Shown: positions 53,599 through 63,455, counted from the stretch's first letter. The stretch is DNA of 64,000 nucleotides from an uncultured Prevotellaceae bacterium (GCA_902799905.1 CADCCB010000008.1:19600-83599); one strand, 5' to 3'. Numbers and translations are program-made. The notes: generated by a model from the letters alone, not told the origin.

Positions 53599-54981
53599 AT
53601 GTCAATGGAAGCAAAGAATATAAGAGCCGTCTATTTCATCGGTGCCGGAGGCATCGGTATGAGCGCATTGGTGCGTTATTTCAATCATCGCGGGCTTATT
53701 GTGGCAGGTTACGACAAGACCCCTTCTGAACTGACCCGTTGTCTGGAGAAGGAGGGCGTTCTGATTCACTATGAAGAGGATGTTGACCAGATTCCACAGG
53801 CCTGCAAGGACAAGGACCACTGTCTGGTGGTCTATACGCCTGCTATCCCAGCAGATCATAAGGAACTGCAGTATTTTCGTGAACACGGTTTTGAGATCCA
53901 GAAGCGTGCCCAGGTGCTTGGTACGCTGACCCGACAGATGAAGGGCTTGTGTGTGGCTGGCACCCATGGCAAGACTACCACATCGAGCATGTGTGCCCAC
54001 ATCATGCATCAGAGTCACCTCGACTGCAACGCTTTCCTGGGAGGCATCACCAAGAACTATGGTACCAACTATATTGTGTCCGACTCAGAATACGTGGTTA
54101 TCGAAGCCGACGAGTTTGACCGCTCCTTCCACTGGCTCTCTCCGTGGATGACGGTCATTACCTCTACTGACCCAGACCACTTGGATATCTATGGTACCAA
54201 AGAGGCCTACTTGGAGAGTTTCCGTCATTATACGGAACTCATTCAGCAGGGTGGTGCCCTCATTATCCATCGTGACCTGGAAATGAAAGACCATCTGCAG
54301 GAGGGCGTACGCCGCTATGACTATGCGCTCAGCGAAGGCGACTTCCATGCTGAGAACATCAAGATAGAGAACGGCGAGATTACTTTCGACTTTATCTCGC
54401 CCATCGAGAACGTGCCTCATGTAGAGTTGGGACAGCCCATTCCCATCAACATCGAGAATGGTATTGCTGCGATGGCTATGGCCCAACTCAATGGCTGTAC
54501 TGCCGACGAACTGCGCAACGGCATGAAGACCTATGGTGGCGTAGACCGTCGTTTCGACTTTAAGATCAAGACCCCCGAACTGGTGTTCCTCAGCGATTAT
54601 GCCCACCATCCGAAGGAGATCTACCAGAGTGCGCGCAGTATTCGCCAACTCTATCAGAACCGTCATATCACAGCCATCTTCCAGCCCCACCTCTACACCC
54701 GTACCCGCGATTTCTATGAGGACTTCGCTGATGCGCTGAGCCAGTTGGACGAGGTTATCCTGACGGAGATCTATCCTGCCCGCGAACAACCCATCGAGGG
54801 TGTGACCTCTCAACTGATCTATGACCGCCTGGCTCCAGGCGTAGAGAAACAGATGATCAGCAAGGACGAGGTGCTCCCCTTGATCAAGAGCCGCTCGTTC
54901 GATGTGCTCATCGTGCTGGGTGCAGGCGACCTGGACAATCAGGTCCCTGAGATGACAAAGATATTAAAGGAAAAGAATTGA
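53599..54981 (+). CDS. murC: UDP-N-acetylmuramate:L-alanine ligase
   Basis: 460 residues. N-terminal Rossmann G-A-G-G-I-G-M-S-A near 16, P-loop G-T-H-G-K-T-T-T near 120, and the family block D-P-D-H-L-D near 190. An ATG two codons later (53605) is possible. It adds the first amino acid of the stem peptide. It belongs to the mur/fts operon, 22 bp before ftsQ. Confidence 0.96.
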   Translation: MSMEAKNIRAVYFIGAGGIGMSALVRYFNHRGLIVAGYDKTPSELTRCLEKEGVLIHYEEDVDQIPQACKDKDHCLVVYTPAIPADHKELQYFREHGFEIQKRAQVLGTLTRQMKGLCVAGTHGKTTTSSMCAHIMHQSHLDCNAFLGGITKNYGTNYIVSDSEYVVIEADEFDRSFHWLSPWMTVITSTDPDHLDIYGTKEAYLESFRHYTELIQQGGALIIHRDLEMKDHLQEGVRRYDYALSEGDFHAENIKIENGEITFDFISPIENVPHVELGQPIPINIENGIAAMAMAQLNGCTADELRNGMKTYGGVDRRFDFKIKTPELVFLSDYAHHPKEIYQSARSIRQLYQNRHITAIFQPHLYTRTRDFYEDFADALSQLDEVILTEIYPAREQPIEGVTSQLIYDRLAPGVEKQMISKDEVLPLIKSRSFDVLIVLGAGDLDNQVPEMTKILKEKN

Positions 54982-55003
54982 ACACTAATCATAGACGAAC
55001 CGA

Positions 55004-55744
55004 ATGAATTGGAAGACGATACTCACCACTGTATGCACCCTGGCTATGGTTGCCTATCTGGTGTTTGCCTTCGTGGCATTGTCCAAGCCAGCCGAGGATA
55101 AGGTGTGCAGGGAACTGCGCGTCGGCATCGAGGAGTCGTCGGTGGGCGGATTCCTCAGTCCTTCGGAAATACGCACGATGTTGACTGCTGACAACCTCAG
55201 TCCTGTGGGCCGTGCGCTGGACAATGTCGATCTGGGAAAGATTGAGCGGGCATTGGAGGCTAAGGAACTCATCGAGAAGGCAGAGTGCTATACGATGCTC
55301 GACAGTATTGTCATGGTCGAGGTGAAGCAGCGCATACCAGTGGTTCATGTGATCAACAGCGTGGGTGAGAACTACTATGTTGACACCCATGGCCTTCCGA
55401 TGCCAGCCAGTATCTACACACGCGATTTGCTGGTGGCTACGGGAAATATCAGCCGTTCCTATGCCAAGAACGCGCTGGCTCCGATGGCCAATAAGATACA
55501 GGCTGACCCCTTCTGGCGCAGCGAGATTGTGCAGTTGAACATTCTGCATGACGGCTCTGTTGAACTGATACCCCGTGTGGGCAACCATGTGGTCTATCTG
55601 GGCCAGCCCACGGGTATTAGCAAGAAACTGGAACGCCTGCGAAAGTTCTATCTCTATGGCCTGAACGTGGCAGGATGGAACAAATACTCACGGGTAAGTG
55701 TTGAGTTTGACAATCAGATAATTTGCAAACGGAATAAAAAATAG
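55004..55744 (+). CDS. ftsQ: Cell-division protein FtsQ
   Basis: 246 residues. A short cytoplasmic tail and one membrane helix (about 8-27) are followed by a POTRA-like region and beta domain (V-E-V-K-Q-R-I-P-V-V-H-V-I near 105, Y-Y-V-D-T-H-G near 124). FtsQ recruits FtsL/FtsB to the divisome. Sequence conservation is low across phyla, but fold, size and place between murC and ftsA agree. Confidence 0.9.
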   Translation: MNWKTILTTVCTLAMVAYLVFAFVALSKPAEDKVCRELRVGIEESSVGGFLSPSEIRTMLTADNLSPVGRALDNVDLGKIERALEAKELIEKAECYTMLDSIVMVEVKQRIPVVHVINSVGENYYVDTHGLPMPASIYTRDLLVATGNISRSYAKNALAPMANKIQADPFWRSEIVQLNILHDGSVELIPRVGNHVVYLGQPTGISKKLERLRKFYLYGLNVAGWNKYSRVSVEFDNQIICKRNKK

Positions 55745-55749
55745 GATAT

Positions 55750-57216
55750 ATGGCAGAAGTAAAAGATTTTATCGTAGCGATTGAACTCGGTTCATCGAAG
55801 GTGACGGGTATTGCAGGACAGAAGAAGCCGGATGGCAGCATCAGCGTGCTGGCACTGGTAAAGGAAAACTCGTCTTCGTTCATCCGCAAGGGTGTGGTGT
55901 ATAACATTGACAAGACGGCCCAGTGTTTGACAAGCATCGTCAAGAAACTGGAGACACAGATGAAGGCCCGTATCACGCAGGTCTTCGTGGGTGTTGGCGG
56001 ACAGTCCATCCGTAGTGTCAAGAATACTGTTGTGAAAGACCTGCCTGCTGATAGCATTATCACGCAGGAGATGGTTGTGGAACTGATGGATGCTAACTGG
56101 AACCTGGATTATCCTGATCAGAAGATTCTTGATGTGGCCGAGCAGGAGTATCGTGTCGATTCACAACTGCAGATGGATCCTGTCGGCATTCGTGCTGCGC
56201 GCTTGGAGGGCAATTTCCTCAATATCCTCGAACGTACGAGTTTCTTCCAGAACCTCAACAAGTGCTTCGAGACAGCCAATATCAAGGTGGCCGACATGTA
56301 CCTGGCTCCCCTGGCGCTGGCCAATGCCGTGCTGACGGAGGCAGAGAAACGCTCTGGCTGTGCATTGATCGACATAGGTGCCGATACCACGACGGTGACT
56401 GTGTTCTGGAAGAATGTGCTTCGCCATCTGGCCGTCATCCCCTTGGGCTCAAACAATGTGACCAAGGACATTGCCTCTTTGCAGATGGAAGAGAGCGAGG
56501 CCGAGCAGATGAAGTTGAAGTATGCGTCGGCCTATACGGACAACAACGATATCGATCCTAACCTGAAGTACTCCATCGACACGGAGCGTCAGGTGGAGAG
56601 CCGCAAGTTCATCGAGATTGTCGAGGGACGCATGGAGGAGATTATCGAGAATGTGCGCTATCAGATTCCTGCCGACTATTATGACAAGTTGCTGGGCGGC
56701 CTGATTATTACCGGCGGCGGTTCGAACATGAAGAATATCGAGCAGGCTTTCATCTCGCATACGCATATCGACAAGGTGCGTGTGGCTAAGTTTGTCAATA
56801 CTACGATCAACTCGAGCAACGAGCAGGTGAAGGCACGCAACGGCATGCTCAACACCGTGCTGGGTCTGCTGGCAAAGGGCGACATCAACTGTGCAGGCAA
56901 TACCATTGATCCTGGCAACCTCTTTGGCGATGAGGAGCAGACCGCGTCGCAGACTCCTGACCGCAAGCCGCGTCAGGCCTACGAGAAGGAGACGGGCACC
57001 ATCCGCACGGCTCAGGAAGAGGAATTGGCTGCTGAGGCCCAGCGTCGTCAGAAGGAAGAGGAGGAGCGTCTGCGCCAGGAGCAGGAGCGCCTGATTCGTG
57101 AAGAGGAGGCCCGCCGTGCCGAAGAGGAGCGTCAGCGTAAGCGCGAGAACAGTTGGTTTAACAAACTGAAGAAGAAACTCATCAAGGTTGGCAGTGATAT
57201 GGTCAGCGAAGAGTAA
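55750..57216 (+). CDS. ftsA: Cell-division protein FtsA
   Basis: 488 residues. Actin-like fold with I-E-L-G-S-S-K-V near 11, S-G-C-A-L-I-D-I-G-A-D-T-T near 203 and I-T-G-G-G-S near 318. A charged Glu/Arg coiled region (about 415-460) leads to the C-terminal amphipathic helix W-F-N-K-L-K-K-K-L (about 467-475) that anchors FtsZ to the membrane. The coiled linker is longer than in E. coli FtsA. It lies 5 bp after ftsQ and 33 bp before ftsZ. Confidence 0.96.
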   Translation: MAEVKDFIVAIELGSSKVTGIAGQKKPDGSISVLALVKENSSSFIRKGVVYNIDKTAQCLTSIVKKLETQMKARITQVFVGVGGQSIRSVKNTVVKDLPADSIITQEMVVELMDANWNLDYPDQKILDVAEQEYRVDSQLQMDPVGIRAARLEGNFLNILERTSFFQNLNKCFETANIKVADMYLAPLALANAVLTEAEKRSGCALIDIGADTTTVTVFWKNVLRHLAVIPLGSNNVTKDIASLQMEESEAEQMKLKYASAYTDNNDIDPNLKYSIDTERQVESRKFIEIVEGRMEEIIENVRYQIPADYYDKLLGGLIITGGGSNMKNIEQAFISHTHIDKVRVAKFVNTTINSSNEQVKARNGMLNTVLGLLAKGDINCAGNTIDPGNLFGDEEQTASQTPDRKPRQAYEKETGTIRTAQEEELAAEAQRRQKEEEERLRQEQERLIREEEARRAEEERQRKRENSWFNKLKKKLIKVGSDMVSEE

Positions 57217-57249
57217 ACATCAATCGATAACGTAAAAAACGAAAAGAAT

Positions 57250-58566
57250 ATGTTGGACAATAACGAAATACTAGACTTCGGCGTACCCGAAGAGCACCAC
57301 AGCATCATCAAGGTCATCGGCGTGGGCGGTGGCGGCGGCAATGCCGTGAACCATATGTACAGGGAAGGTATCCACGATGTGACCTTCGTAGTGTGCAACA
57401 CAGATAATCAGGCCCTCAACGATTCGCCTGTGCCCATCAAACTCCAGTTGGGCAGCGAGGGACTTGGTGCTGGCAACCGTCCGGCCAAGGCCCGTGCAGC
57501 AGCCGAGGAGAGCATCGACGACATCAAGCGGATGTTCAACGACGGTACCCGCATGGCTTTCATCACAGCAGGCATGGGCGGTGGTACTGGCACAGGAGCA
57601 GCACCCGTCATTGCCCGTGTGTCAAAGGATATGGGCATCCTGACGGTGGGCATTGTCACCATCCCCTTCCGTTTCGAGGGTAACAAGAAGATTGACCAGG
57701 CCCTCGACGGTGTGGAGGAGATGGGTAAGCATGTCGATGCCCTGCTCGTGATCAACAACGAGCGCCTGCGTGAGATCTATCCTGACCTCTCCTTCCTCGA
57801 CGCCTTCGGCAAGGCTGACGACACCCTCAGCGTGGCAGCAAAGTCCATCGCTGAGATCATCACCCTCCATGGTACGATGAACCTCGACTTCAACGATGTG
57901 AAGACCGTGCTTCAGGATGGTGGCGTAGCCATCATGTCCACTGGCTATGGCGAGGGCGAGGATCGTGTGAAGAAGGCTATCGAGGATGCTCTTAATTCGC
58001 CTCTGCTCAACGACAACGATATCTTCAACTCGAAGAAGATCCTGCTCAATATCTCATTCTCGCATCAGAAGGAGTCGAAGGACAACTTTATGATGGAGGA
58101 GATGAACTACGTCCACGAGTTCATGGACAAGTTCGGCGACTTCGAGATCAAGTGGGGTGTCGCCATCGACCCCGAACTTGGCAAGAAGGTCAAGGTCACC
58201 ATCCTGGCTACAGGCTTCGGCATGCAGAATGTCGATGGTATGGAGGAGCGCATGGCTATGCAGCAGACCCGCGAGGAGCAGAACCGTCTGGCCGAGGAGC
58301 AGGAGCGTGCTGCCAAGCGTGAGGAGCGTCGTGGCCATTACTACGGCGAAGGCGATACCGCCAAGCGCTATAAGCGTCGTCCCAACATCTACATCTTCAG
58401 CCCTGAGGATCTCGACAACGACGATGTCATCTCGGCTGTTGAGTCGACGCCCACCTATAAGCGCACCCGTGAGATACTCTCTAGCATCGGTGGACAGAAC
58501 GTGCCCGCTGAACCTCAGCATCAGGATACTACCGACACCCAGCAGGGAGTCATCAGTTTCGTGTAG
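57250..58566 (+). CDS. ftsZ: Cell-division GTPase FtsZ
   Basis: 438 residues. Tubulin signature G-G-G-T-G-T-G-A at 110-117, with N-terminal V-I-G-V-G-G-G-G-G-N near 22. The GTPase core ends near 330. It is followed by an Arg/Glu-rich linker and a C-terminal part with T-P-T-Y-K-R-T-R near 402, which may be the FtsA-binding peptide; about 30 further residues follow it. It polymerises into the Z ring. Confidence 0.97.
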   Translation: MLDNNEILDFGVPEEHHSIIKVIGVGGGGGNAVNHMYREGIHDVTFVVCNTDNQALNDSPVPIKLQLGSEGLGAGNRPAKARAAAEESIDDIKRMFNDGTRMAFITAGMGGGTGTGAAPVIARVSKDMGILTVGIVTIPFRFEGNKKIDQALDGVEEMGKHVDALLVINNERLREIYPDLSFLDAFGKADDTLSVAAKSIAEIITLHGTMNLDFNDVKTVLQDGGVAIMSTGYGEGEDRVKKAIEDALNSPLLNDNDIFNSKKILLNISFSHQKESKDNFMMEEMNYVHEFMDKFGDFEIKWGVAIDPELGKKVKVTILATGFGMQNVDGMEERMAMQQTREEQNRLAEEQERAAKREERRGHYYGEGDTAKRYKRRPNIYIFSPEDLDNDDVISAVESTPTYKRTREILSSIGGQNVPAEPQHQDTTDTQQGVISFV

Positions 58567-58593
58567 GATGTGAGACCATAAGGGGGTATTACT

Positions 58594-60402
58594 ATGCAGA
58601 TAAACAGCCATCTTTCCCGTCTGGTTTTCGATGTGGCAGCCCGCTTTGGTGATCGTGAGGCGCTCATCTACAAGAACTATGGAGGCAAGCAGTGGAAGTC
58701 GTGCTCGTGGAACCAGTTCGCAGGCATTGTCCGTCAGGTGTCCAATGCCATGTTGGCCATGGGCGTTCAGGTGCAGGAGAACGTAGGCATCTTCTCGCAG
58801 AACTCGGTGCAGTATCTGTTTACCGACTTCGGCGCGTGGGGCATCCGTGCCGTCACCATCCCCTTCTATGCCACCAGTAGTGAGCAGCAGATCCAGTTCA
58901 TGATTGGCGATGCTAATATCCGTTTCCTCTTCGTGGGCGAGCAGGATCAGTATGAGAAGGCCCGCCGTGTGTTCCCCACCTGTCAGTCGCTGGAGCGAAT
59001 CATCGTTTTCGACCCAGCAGTCAAGTTGCCTGAGGGCGACCAGACCGTGATGTCGTTCACCGATTTCCTGAAGATGGGCGAGGGACTGGCACGCCAGCAG
59101 GAGGTGGAGCGCCGCCAGCAGGAGGCCACGATGGACGATGTCGCCAATATCCTCTATACCAGTGGCACCACGGGCGACTCGAAGGGCGTCATCCTCTCCA
59201 TGGGACAGTTCCATGCCGCCATGGAGGCCAACCACAAGGATGTGCCGGTTGACGAGCACGACCGTATCATGAACTTCCTGCCCTTCACCCATATCTTCGA
59301 GCGTGGATGGGCCTTGCTGTGCATCACGGTGGGAGCGCGTCTCATAGTGAATACCTACCCGCAGGAGGTGCAGAAGTCGATGCGCGAACAGCACCCCACC
59401 TGCATGTCCAGCGTGCCCCGCTTCTGGGAGAAGGTCTATCATGGCGTTCAGGAGAAGATAGAGAGCAGCGGCTCCGTTCAGCGTTCCGTGTTCAAGCATG
59501 CCCTGGAGGTGGGACGCCGTCATAACATAGAATACCTGGCAGCGGGCAAGCAGCCGCCGTTGGCCTTGCGCCTGGAGTATGAACTGCTCAACAAGACCGT
59601 CTTCTCACTCGTACGCAAGGAACTGGGCCTTGAGAATGCCCATTTCTTCCCCACGGCAGGCGCCACCGTCTCGGCCCATGTCGAGGAGTTCGTCCATAGC
59701 ATCGGCATCAACATGGTGGTGGGCTATGGCCTCACGGAGAGTCTGGCCACGGTCACCTGCGACCATCTGGGCAAGCCCTATCAGGTGGGCTCCGTCGGAC
59801 ACCCCATCCAGGGCATCGACATCCGTATCAGCGAGGAGGGCGAGATTCTGCTCAAGGGTCCCACCATCACCCGCGGCTACTACAACCGCGACGACATCAC
59901 CCGCCAGTCGTTCACTGCCGACGGCTACTTCCGCACGGGCGACTCCGGTTATATGAAGGATGGCGAACTCTTCCTCAAGGACCGTATCAAGGACCTCTTC
60001 AAGACCTCCAACGGCAAGTATATCGCCCCACAGATGATTGAGTCGAAACTCCTCGTGGACAAGTACATCGACCAGATTGCCATCATTGCTGATCAGCGCA
60101 AGTTCGTGTCGGCTCTCATCGTGCCTGAATACAAGTTGCTCGAGGCTTATGCCCGTCAGCACGACATTGCCTTCAACAGTCGCGAGGACCTGTGCCGCGA
60201 CAAGCGTATTGTGCAGATGCTCATGGACCGTATCGACACTTTGCAGCAGCAGTTAGCCCACTACGAGCAGGTGAAGCGTTTCACCCTCCTTCCCCGTCCG
60301 TTCTCCATGGAGCGTGGCGAACTCACCAACACCCTGAAGATCAAGCGCCGTGTGCTCAACGAGAACTACAAGGCCGAGATAGATAAGATGTACGAGGAAT
60401 GA
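58594..60402 (+). CDS. AMP-forming long-chain fatty acid-CoA ligase
   Basis: 602 residues, ANL superfamily. The P-loop-like motif I-L-Y-T-S-G-T-T-G-D-S-K-G is near 186, followed by N-F-L-P-F-T-H-I-F-E-R near 228, G-Y-G-L-T-E-S near 377 and the hinge/C-terminal Y-F-R-T-G-D-S-G-Y near 448 with L-K-D-R-I-K-D-L-F-K-T near 463. This pattern fits long-chain acyl-CoA synthetases, which activate exogenous fatty acids for lipid synthesis. It follows ftsZ by 27 bp and may be read through from the dcw operon. Confidence 0.9.
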   Translation: MQINSHLSRLVFDVAARFGDREALIYKNYGGKQWKSCSWNQFAGIVRQVSNAMLAMGVQVQENVGIFSQNSVQYLFTDFGAWGIRAVTIPFYATSSEQQIQFMIGDANIRFLFVGEQDQYEKARRVFPTCQSLERIIVFDPAVKLPEGDQTVMSFTDFLKMGEGLARQQEVERRQQEATMDDVANILYTSGTTGDSKGVILSMGQFHAAMEANHKDVPVDEHDRIMNFLPFTHIFERGWALLCITVGARLIVNTYPQEVQKSMREQHPTCMSSVPRFWEKVYHGVQEKIESSGSVQRSVFKHALEVGRRHNIEYLAAGKQPPLALRLEYELLNKTVFSLVRKELGLENAHFFPTAGATVSAHVEEFVHSIGINMVVGYGLTESLATVTCDHLGKPYQVGSVGHPIQGIDIRISEEGEILLKGPTITRGYYNRDDITRQSFTADGYFRTGDSGYMKDGELFLKDRIKDLFKTSNGKYIAPQMIESKLLVDKYIDQIAIIADQRKFVSALIVPEYKLLEAYARQHDIAFNSREDLCRDKRIVQMLMDRIDTLQQQLAHYEQVKRFTLLPRPFSMERGELTNTLKIKRRVLNENYKAEIDKMYEE

Positions 60403-60409
60403 TGTAATT

Positions 60410-61498
60410 ATGCGACAGTATTTTCATTTACCCTACGACGCTGCGCTCACTGGCAAACAACTGGCGCAGGTCATGACGGCGGCCTTTCCTGACAAAAAGA
60501 TAGAGGCAAGGGCCGACGAGGTGATTATCAACTACCGGCCTCTGGTGCGCGGCCGGCTGCGCATCCGCCGCAATGACAAGGAGCAGATGGTGACCATCAG
60601 TTACGGCTCCAGCATGCCGTTCGGCATGGGATGGTGGTCGTGGCTCTTTGGCGTGCTGCCTGCTCTGATGCTATGGGGTGCCTATCTGTTTATGAAAGGG
60701 TCGTTTGTGAGGCAGATGACCGAGGCCTTGCGTACGGGGCTGGACGGTCAGTTTGCAGAGCATCCATCACTCTTTCCCTTCCTTCCCAGCGATGAAGAGC
60801 GTCGTGGCTGGCATTGCGGTGCGGCCATGTGGCTGCGGTGGATAGGCATCTTCTGTTTTGTGAAGTTTGTACTGAGCCTGTTGAGCACGCCTCTGAACAT
60901 GATCTATGGCTATTACTTCAGTATAGAAATGCTCTATAAGTTTACAATGTTCCAGACCTATGCCAATCATATTCTCAATTTCGTTATCGGTCTTGCCATT
61001 GGCATGTGCCTGATTCTTATAGGCAGGGGCAGCAAGAGCGGGCGTTGGGCAGGTTGGCTTAGAATCGTGCAGGCACTATGGGGCGTCGTTGTCACCCTCT
61101 TTACGGCCTATTACGTTAGAGCCACGGTGCTGGGCATGACCTCTGAGCAGTTCTCTGAATATGCCAGATCGGGGCATATCACATGGCATTCTGTCGTGTT
61201 CTTCATTATTGGCAGTGCCTTTGCGCTGAGCATCGGCATACTGCTGTGGCGCTCTCTGCGCACGGGGCCTGGGCGCTATCTGCTCATGGCTGCTATCTGG
61301 ACGGTTGGCTTGAATGTGGTTTCGCAATTGCTAGAGAGTTTCATTATTCCCAATATCGATTCTTCCGGCATATATGTGTTCATCGTGATGTTCTCCTATA
61401 TCTTGAATTTGGTGCCTGCCATCCTTATGCTGAAAGCATGGTATCACATGCCCGACTATATGCCGCAATTGTATAGCCGAGACCGTTCCATGTTGTAG
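60410..61498 (+). CDS. Membrane protein of unknown function
   Basis: 362 residues. An N-terminal soluble part (1-75) is followed by about six or seven hydrophobic segments (about 78-95, 145-165, 182-208, 225-243, 265-283, 298-315, 322-345). No catalytic motif was recognised. It begins 7 bp after the acyl-CoA ligase and very likely shares its transcript, so a role linked to membrane lipid handling is possible but unproven. Confidence 0.7.
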   Translation: MRQYFHLPYDAALTGKQLAQVMTAAFPDKKIEARADEVIINYRPLVRGRLRIRRNDKEQMVTISYGSSMPFGMGWWSWLFGVLPALMLWGAYLFMKGSFVRQMTEALRTGLDGQFAEHPSLFPFLPSDEERRGWHCGAAMWLRWIGIFCFVKFVLSLLSTPLNMIYGYYFSIEMLYKFTMFQTYANHILNFVIGLAIGMCLILIGRGSKSGRWAGWLRIVQALWGVVVTLFTAYYVRATVLGMTSEQFSEYARSGHITWHSVVFFIIGSAFALSIGILLWRSLRTGPGRYLLMAAIWTVGLNVVSQLLESFIIPNIDSSGIYVFIVMFSYILNLVPAILMLKAWYHMPDYMPQLYSRDRSML

Positions 61499-61547
61499 CC
61501 GGTCTTAGGTAGGCTGCACCTCGGAAATGAAAATAAAAGGATTTTTA

Positions 61548-61579
61548 TTTTGCATTTCGCTCGATTTGCACTACCTTTG
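61548..61579 (+). promoter_or_regulatory. Predicted prfB promoter
   Basis: TTTTG at 61548-61552 and TACCTTTG at 61572-61579 are separated by 19 bp. The predicted transcription start coincides with the ATG at 61584. Confidence 0.75.
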
Positions 61580-61583
61580 CAGC

Positions 61584-62702
61584 ATGATTACACAAGACCA
61601 ACTGAAAGATATTCTCGACAGAGCAGAAAAACTGCACCACTATCTGAAGATAGACCAAAAGCAGATGGAGTGGGAGGAAGAGGACCTCCGCACCCAGGCC
61701 CCTGATTTCTGGGAAGACCCCAAGCGCGCAGAGGAACAGATGAAGAGGGTGAAAGGCATCAAGAAATGGATCGACGGCTATAACGACGTACGTACCAAGG
61801 CCGACGAACTGCAACTCGCCTTCGACTTCTATAAAGACGAGATGGTCACCGAGCAGGAGGTGGACGAGGACTACCAGAAAGCCATCGAGGCCATCGAGGC
61901 CCTGGAACTCATGAACATGCTGCGCCAGAAGGAGGACCCCATGGAGGCCGTGCTGAAGATCAACAGCGGTGCCGGCGGTACCGAAGCTCAGGACTGGGCC
62001 AGCATGCTCATGCGTATGTATATGCGCTGGGCCGAGGCCCACGGCTATAAGGTGACCATCGCCAACCTGCTCGACGGCGATGAGGCCGGCATCAAGAGCG
62101 TCACCATGCAGATTCAGGGCGGCGACTATGCCTACGGCTTCCTAAAGAGCGAGAATGGCGTCCACCGCCTCGTCCGTGTCAGCCCCTTCAATGCCCAGGG
62201 CAAGCGCATGACCTCCTTCGCCTCCGTCTTCGTCTCGCCCCTGGTCGACGACACCATCGAGGTCTATGTCGATCCTGCCAAACTCTCGTGGGACACCTTC
62301 CGCTCCAGCGGTGCCGGCGGTCAGAACGTGAACAAGGTGGAGTCGGGTGTCCGTCTGCGCTACTGGTACACCGACCCCGATACCGGCGAGGAAGAGGAGA
62401 TACTCATCGAGAATACCGAGACCCGCGACCAGCCCAAGAACAAGGAGCGTGCCATGGCCCTGCTCCGCTCCCAACTCTACGACCGTGCCATGAAGAAGCG
62501 TCTGGAGGCCCAGGCCAAGATAGAGGCTGGCAAGAAGAAGATAGAGTGGGGCTCGCAGATCCGCTCCTACGTCTTCGACGACAAGCGTGTGAAGGACCAT
62601 CGCACCAATTTCGAGACCCGCGATGTAGAAAGCGTCATGAACGGCAAACTCGACGGCTTCATCAAGGCCTATCTCATGGAGTTCCCTGTGACGGAGGAGT
62701 AG
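61584..62702 (+). CDS. prfB: Peptide chain release factor 2
   Basis: 372 residues from the ATG at 61584; the longer frame begins upstream of the promoter. The stop-codon recognition motif S-P-F is at 200-202 (UGA/UAA reading) and the catalytic G-G-Q at 245-247. The region where E. coli prfB needs a +1 frameshift (C-T-T-T-G-A) reads through in frame here as Y-L-K-I-D, so there is no programmed frameshift. It releases finished proteins at UGA and UAA. Confidence 0.97.
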   Translation: MITQDQLKDILDRAEKLHHYLKIDQKQMEWEEEDLRTQAPDFWEDPKRAEEQMKRVKGIKKWIDGYNDVRTKADELQLAFDFYKDEMVTEQEVDEDYQKAIEAIEALELMNMLRQKEDPMEAVLKINSGAGGTEAQDWASMLMRMYMRWAEAHGYKVTIANLLDGDEAGIKSVTMQIQGGDYAYGFLKSENGVHRLVRVSPFNAQGKRMTSFASVFVSPLVDDTIEVYVDPAKLSWDTFRSSGAGGQNVNKVESGVRLRYWYTDPDTGEEEEILIENTETRDQPKNKERAMALLRSQLYDRAMKKRLEAQAKIEAGKKKIEWGSQIRSYVFDDKRVKDHRTNFETRDVESVMNGKLDGFIKAYLMEFPVTEE

Positions 62703-62775
62703 AATCAGCATTTTTGTGACGAAATAACAAAAGTTTTGACATCCTGATTGACGAGACCAAGAATATTTATAAATA

Positions 62776-62816
62776 CGACAGCAGTTACAATCGTTTTCGA
62801 CTGTAACTGCTGTTGT
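62776..62816. terminator. Bidirectional hairpin terminator after prfB
   Basis: A 12-bp perfect stem (62778-62789 with 62802-62813) carries a 3-bp inner stem closing a TTTT loop. It can be extended by two pairs outward. It separates prfB from the convergent small gene. Confidence 0.75.
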
Positions 62817-62856
62817 TATAGAAATTCGGTGTTACTTGCTTATTGATGGACGATGA

Positions 62857-63045
62857 CTAATAATCCTCCTCATCCTCAAAGTCGTCATAGACTGAATGAT
62901 GTTGACGGGCACCAACAATGATGTCGTCTTGAGGTTCGTCATTTAGTTTTTCACTATGCTTGCCACTGGAAGCAATGAACTTGAGCGGTTCCACATACAG
63001 CACCTGGATGTCAGGCTTTATGTAGCTATTTCTTCCCTTTTTCAT
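62857..63045 (-). CDS. Small Y-I-K-P family protein (62 residues)
   Basis: It begins M-K-K-G-R-N-S-Y-I-K-P-D-I-Q-V, has a short middle patch F-I-A-S-S-G and ends in acidic D-D-F-E-D-E-E-D-Y. The layout is the same as in the protein at 20480-20647, although the sequences differ beyond the Y-I-K-P block. No signal peptide, membrane helix or known domain. A ribosome site (GGTGAT) lies a few bases upstream. Its role is unknown. It stands alone, convergent with prfB. Confidence 0.65.
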   Translation of the reverse strand: MKKGRNSYIKPDIQVLYVEPLKFIASSGKHSEKLNDEPQDDIIVGARQHHSVYDDFEDEEDY

Positions 63046-63248
63046 CTTATCACCAGTTTTTTGTTATTCACAATATTGCCTAAATATAATAATTATAGTA
63101 TAAATATACAATTATTAATAGGGATAATTCTTCAATGAATCAGTCAATACCACCTTTTTTTATAACTGTCATCTGTCATTTGTCATTACTCTGTGTCTTT
63201 TCAGGATACAATAAAAGCTGGTCAACTTGTGGCCAGCTCTGTATTTGA

Positions 63249-63371
63249 GTGAAGGAAGCCAAGCGGCAAGGTCGAATTGCTCATCATCACGCAGATGTCA
63301 CCGTTCTTCGACAAGCGAAGCAGCAAAGCCGAGCGCCGCACATCGTGGCTCTACTTGGCTTCTCCTTTCAC
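63249..63371. repeat. 123-bp element with terminal inverted repeats
   Basis: The left end (63249-63263) and right end (63354-63371) are imperfect inverted repeats built on GTGAA-GGA-AGCCAAG. Internal GTCGAA (63271-63276) pairs with TTCGAC (63307-63312). The GC content is much higher than in the flanks. It could be a MITE-like element or a structured RNA. Confidence 0.5.
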
Positions 63372-63447
63372 ACTGCAAAGATTGGAAGTATTTGTGTATA
63401 TTCCAAATTATTGAGCAGAAATCTTTATTTATTCCAAACCTTTTTCG

Positions 63448-63455
63448 TATCTTTG
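63448..63455 (+). promoter_or_regulatory. Predicted -7 promoter element of the KilA-N gene
   Basis: TATCTTTG followed by CA, 56 bases before the ATG at 63512. Confidence 0.6.

Noticed and set aside
61527-61583. Longer N-terminus for release factor 2
   Set aside because: It would start upstream of the promoter; family proteins begin close to the ATG at 61584.
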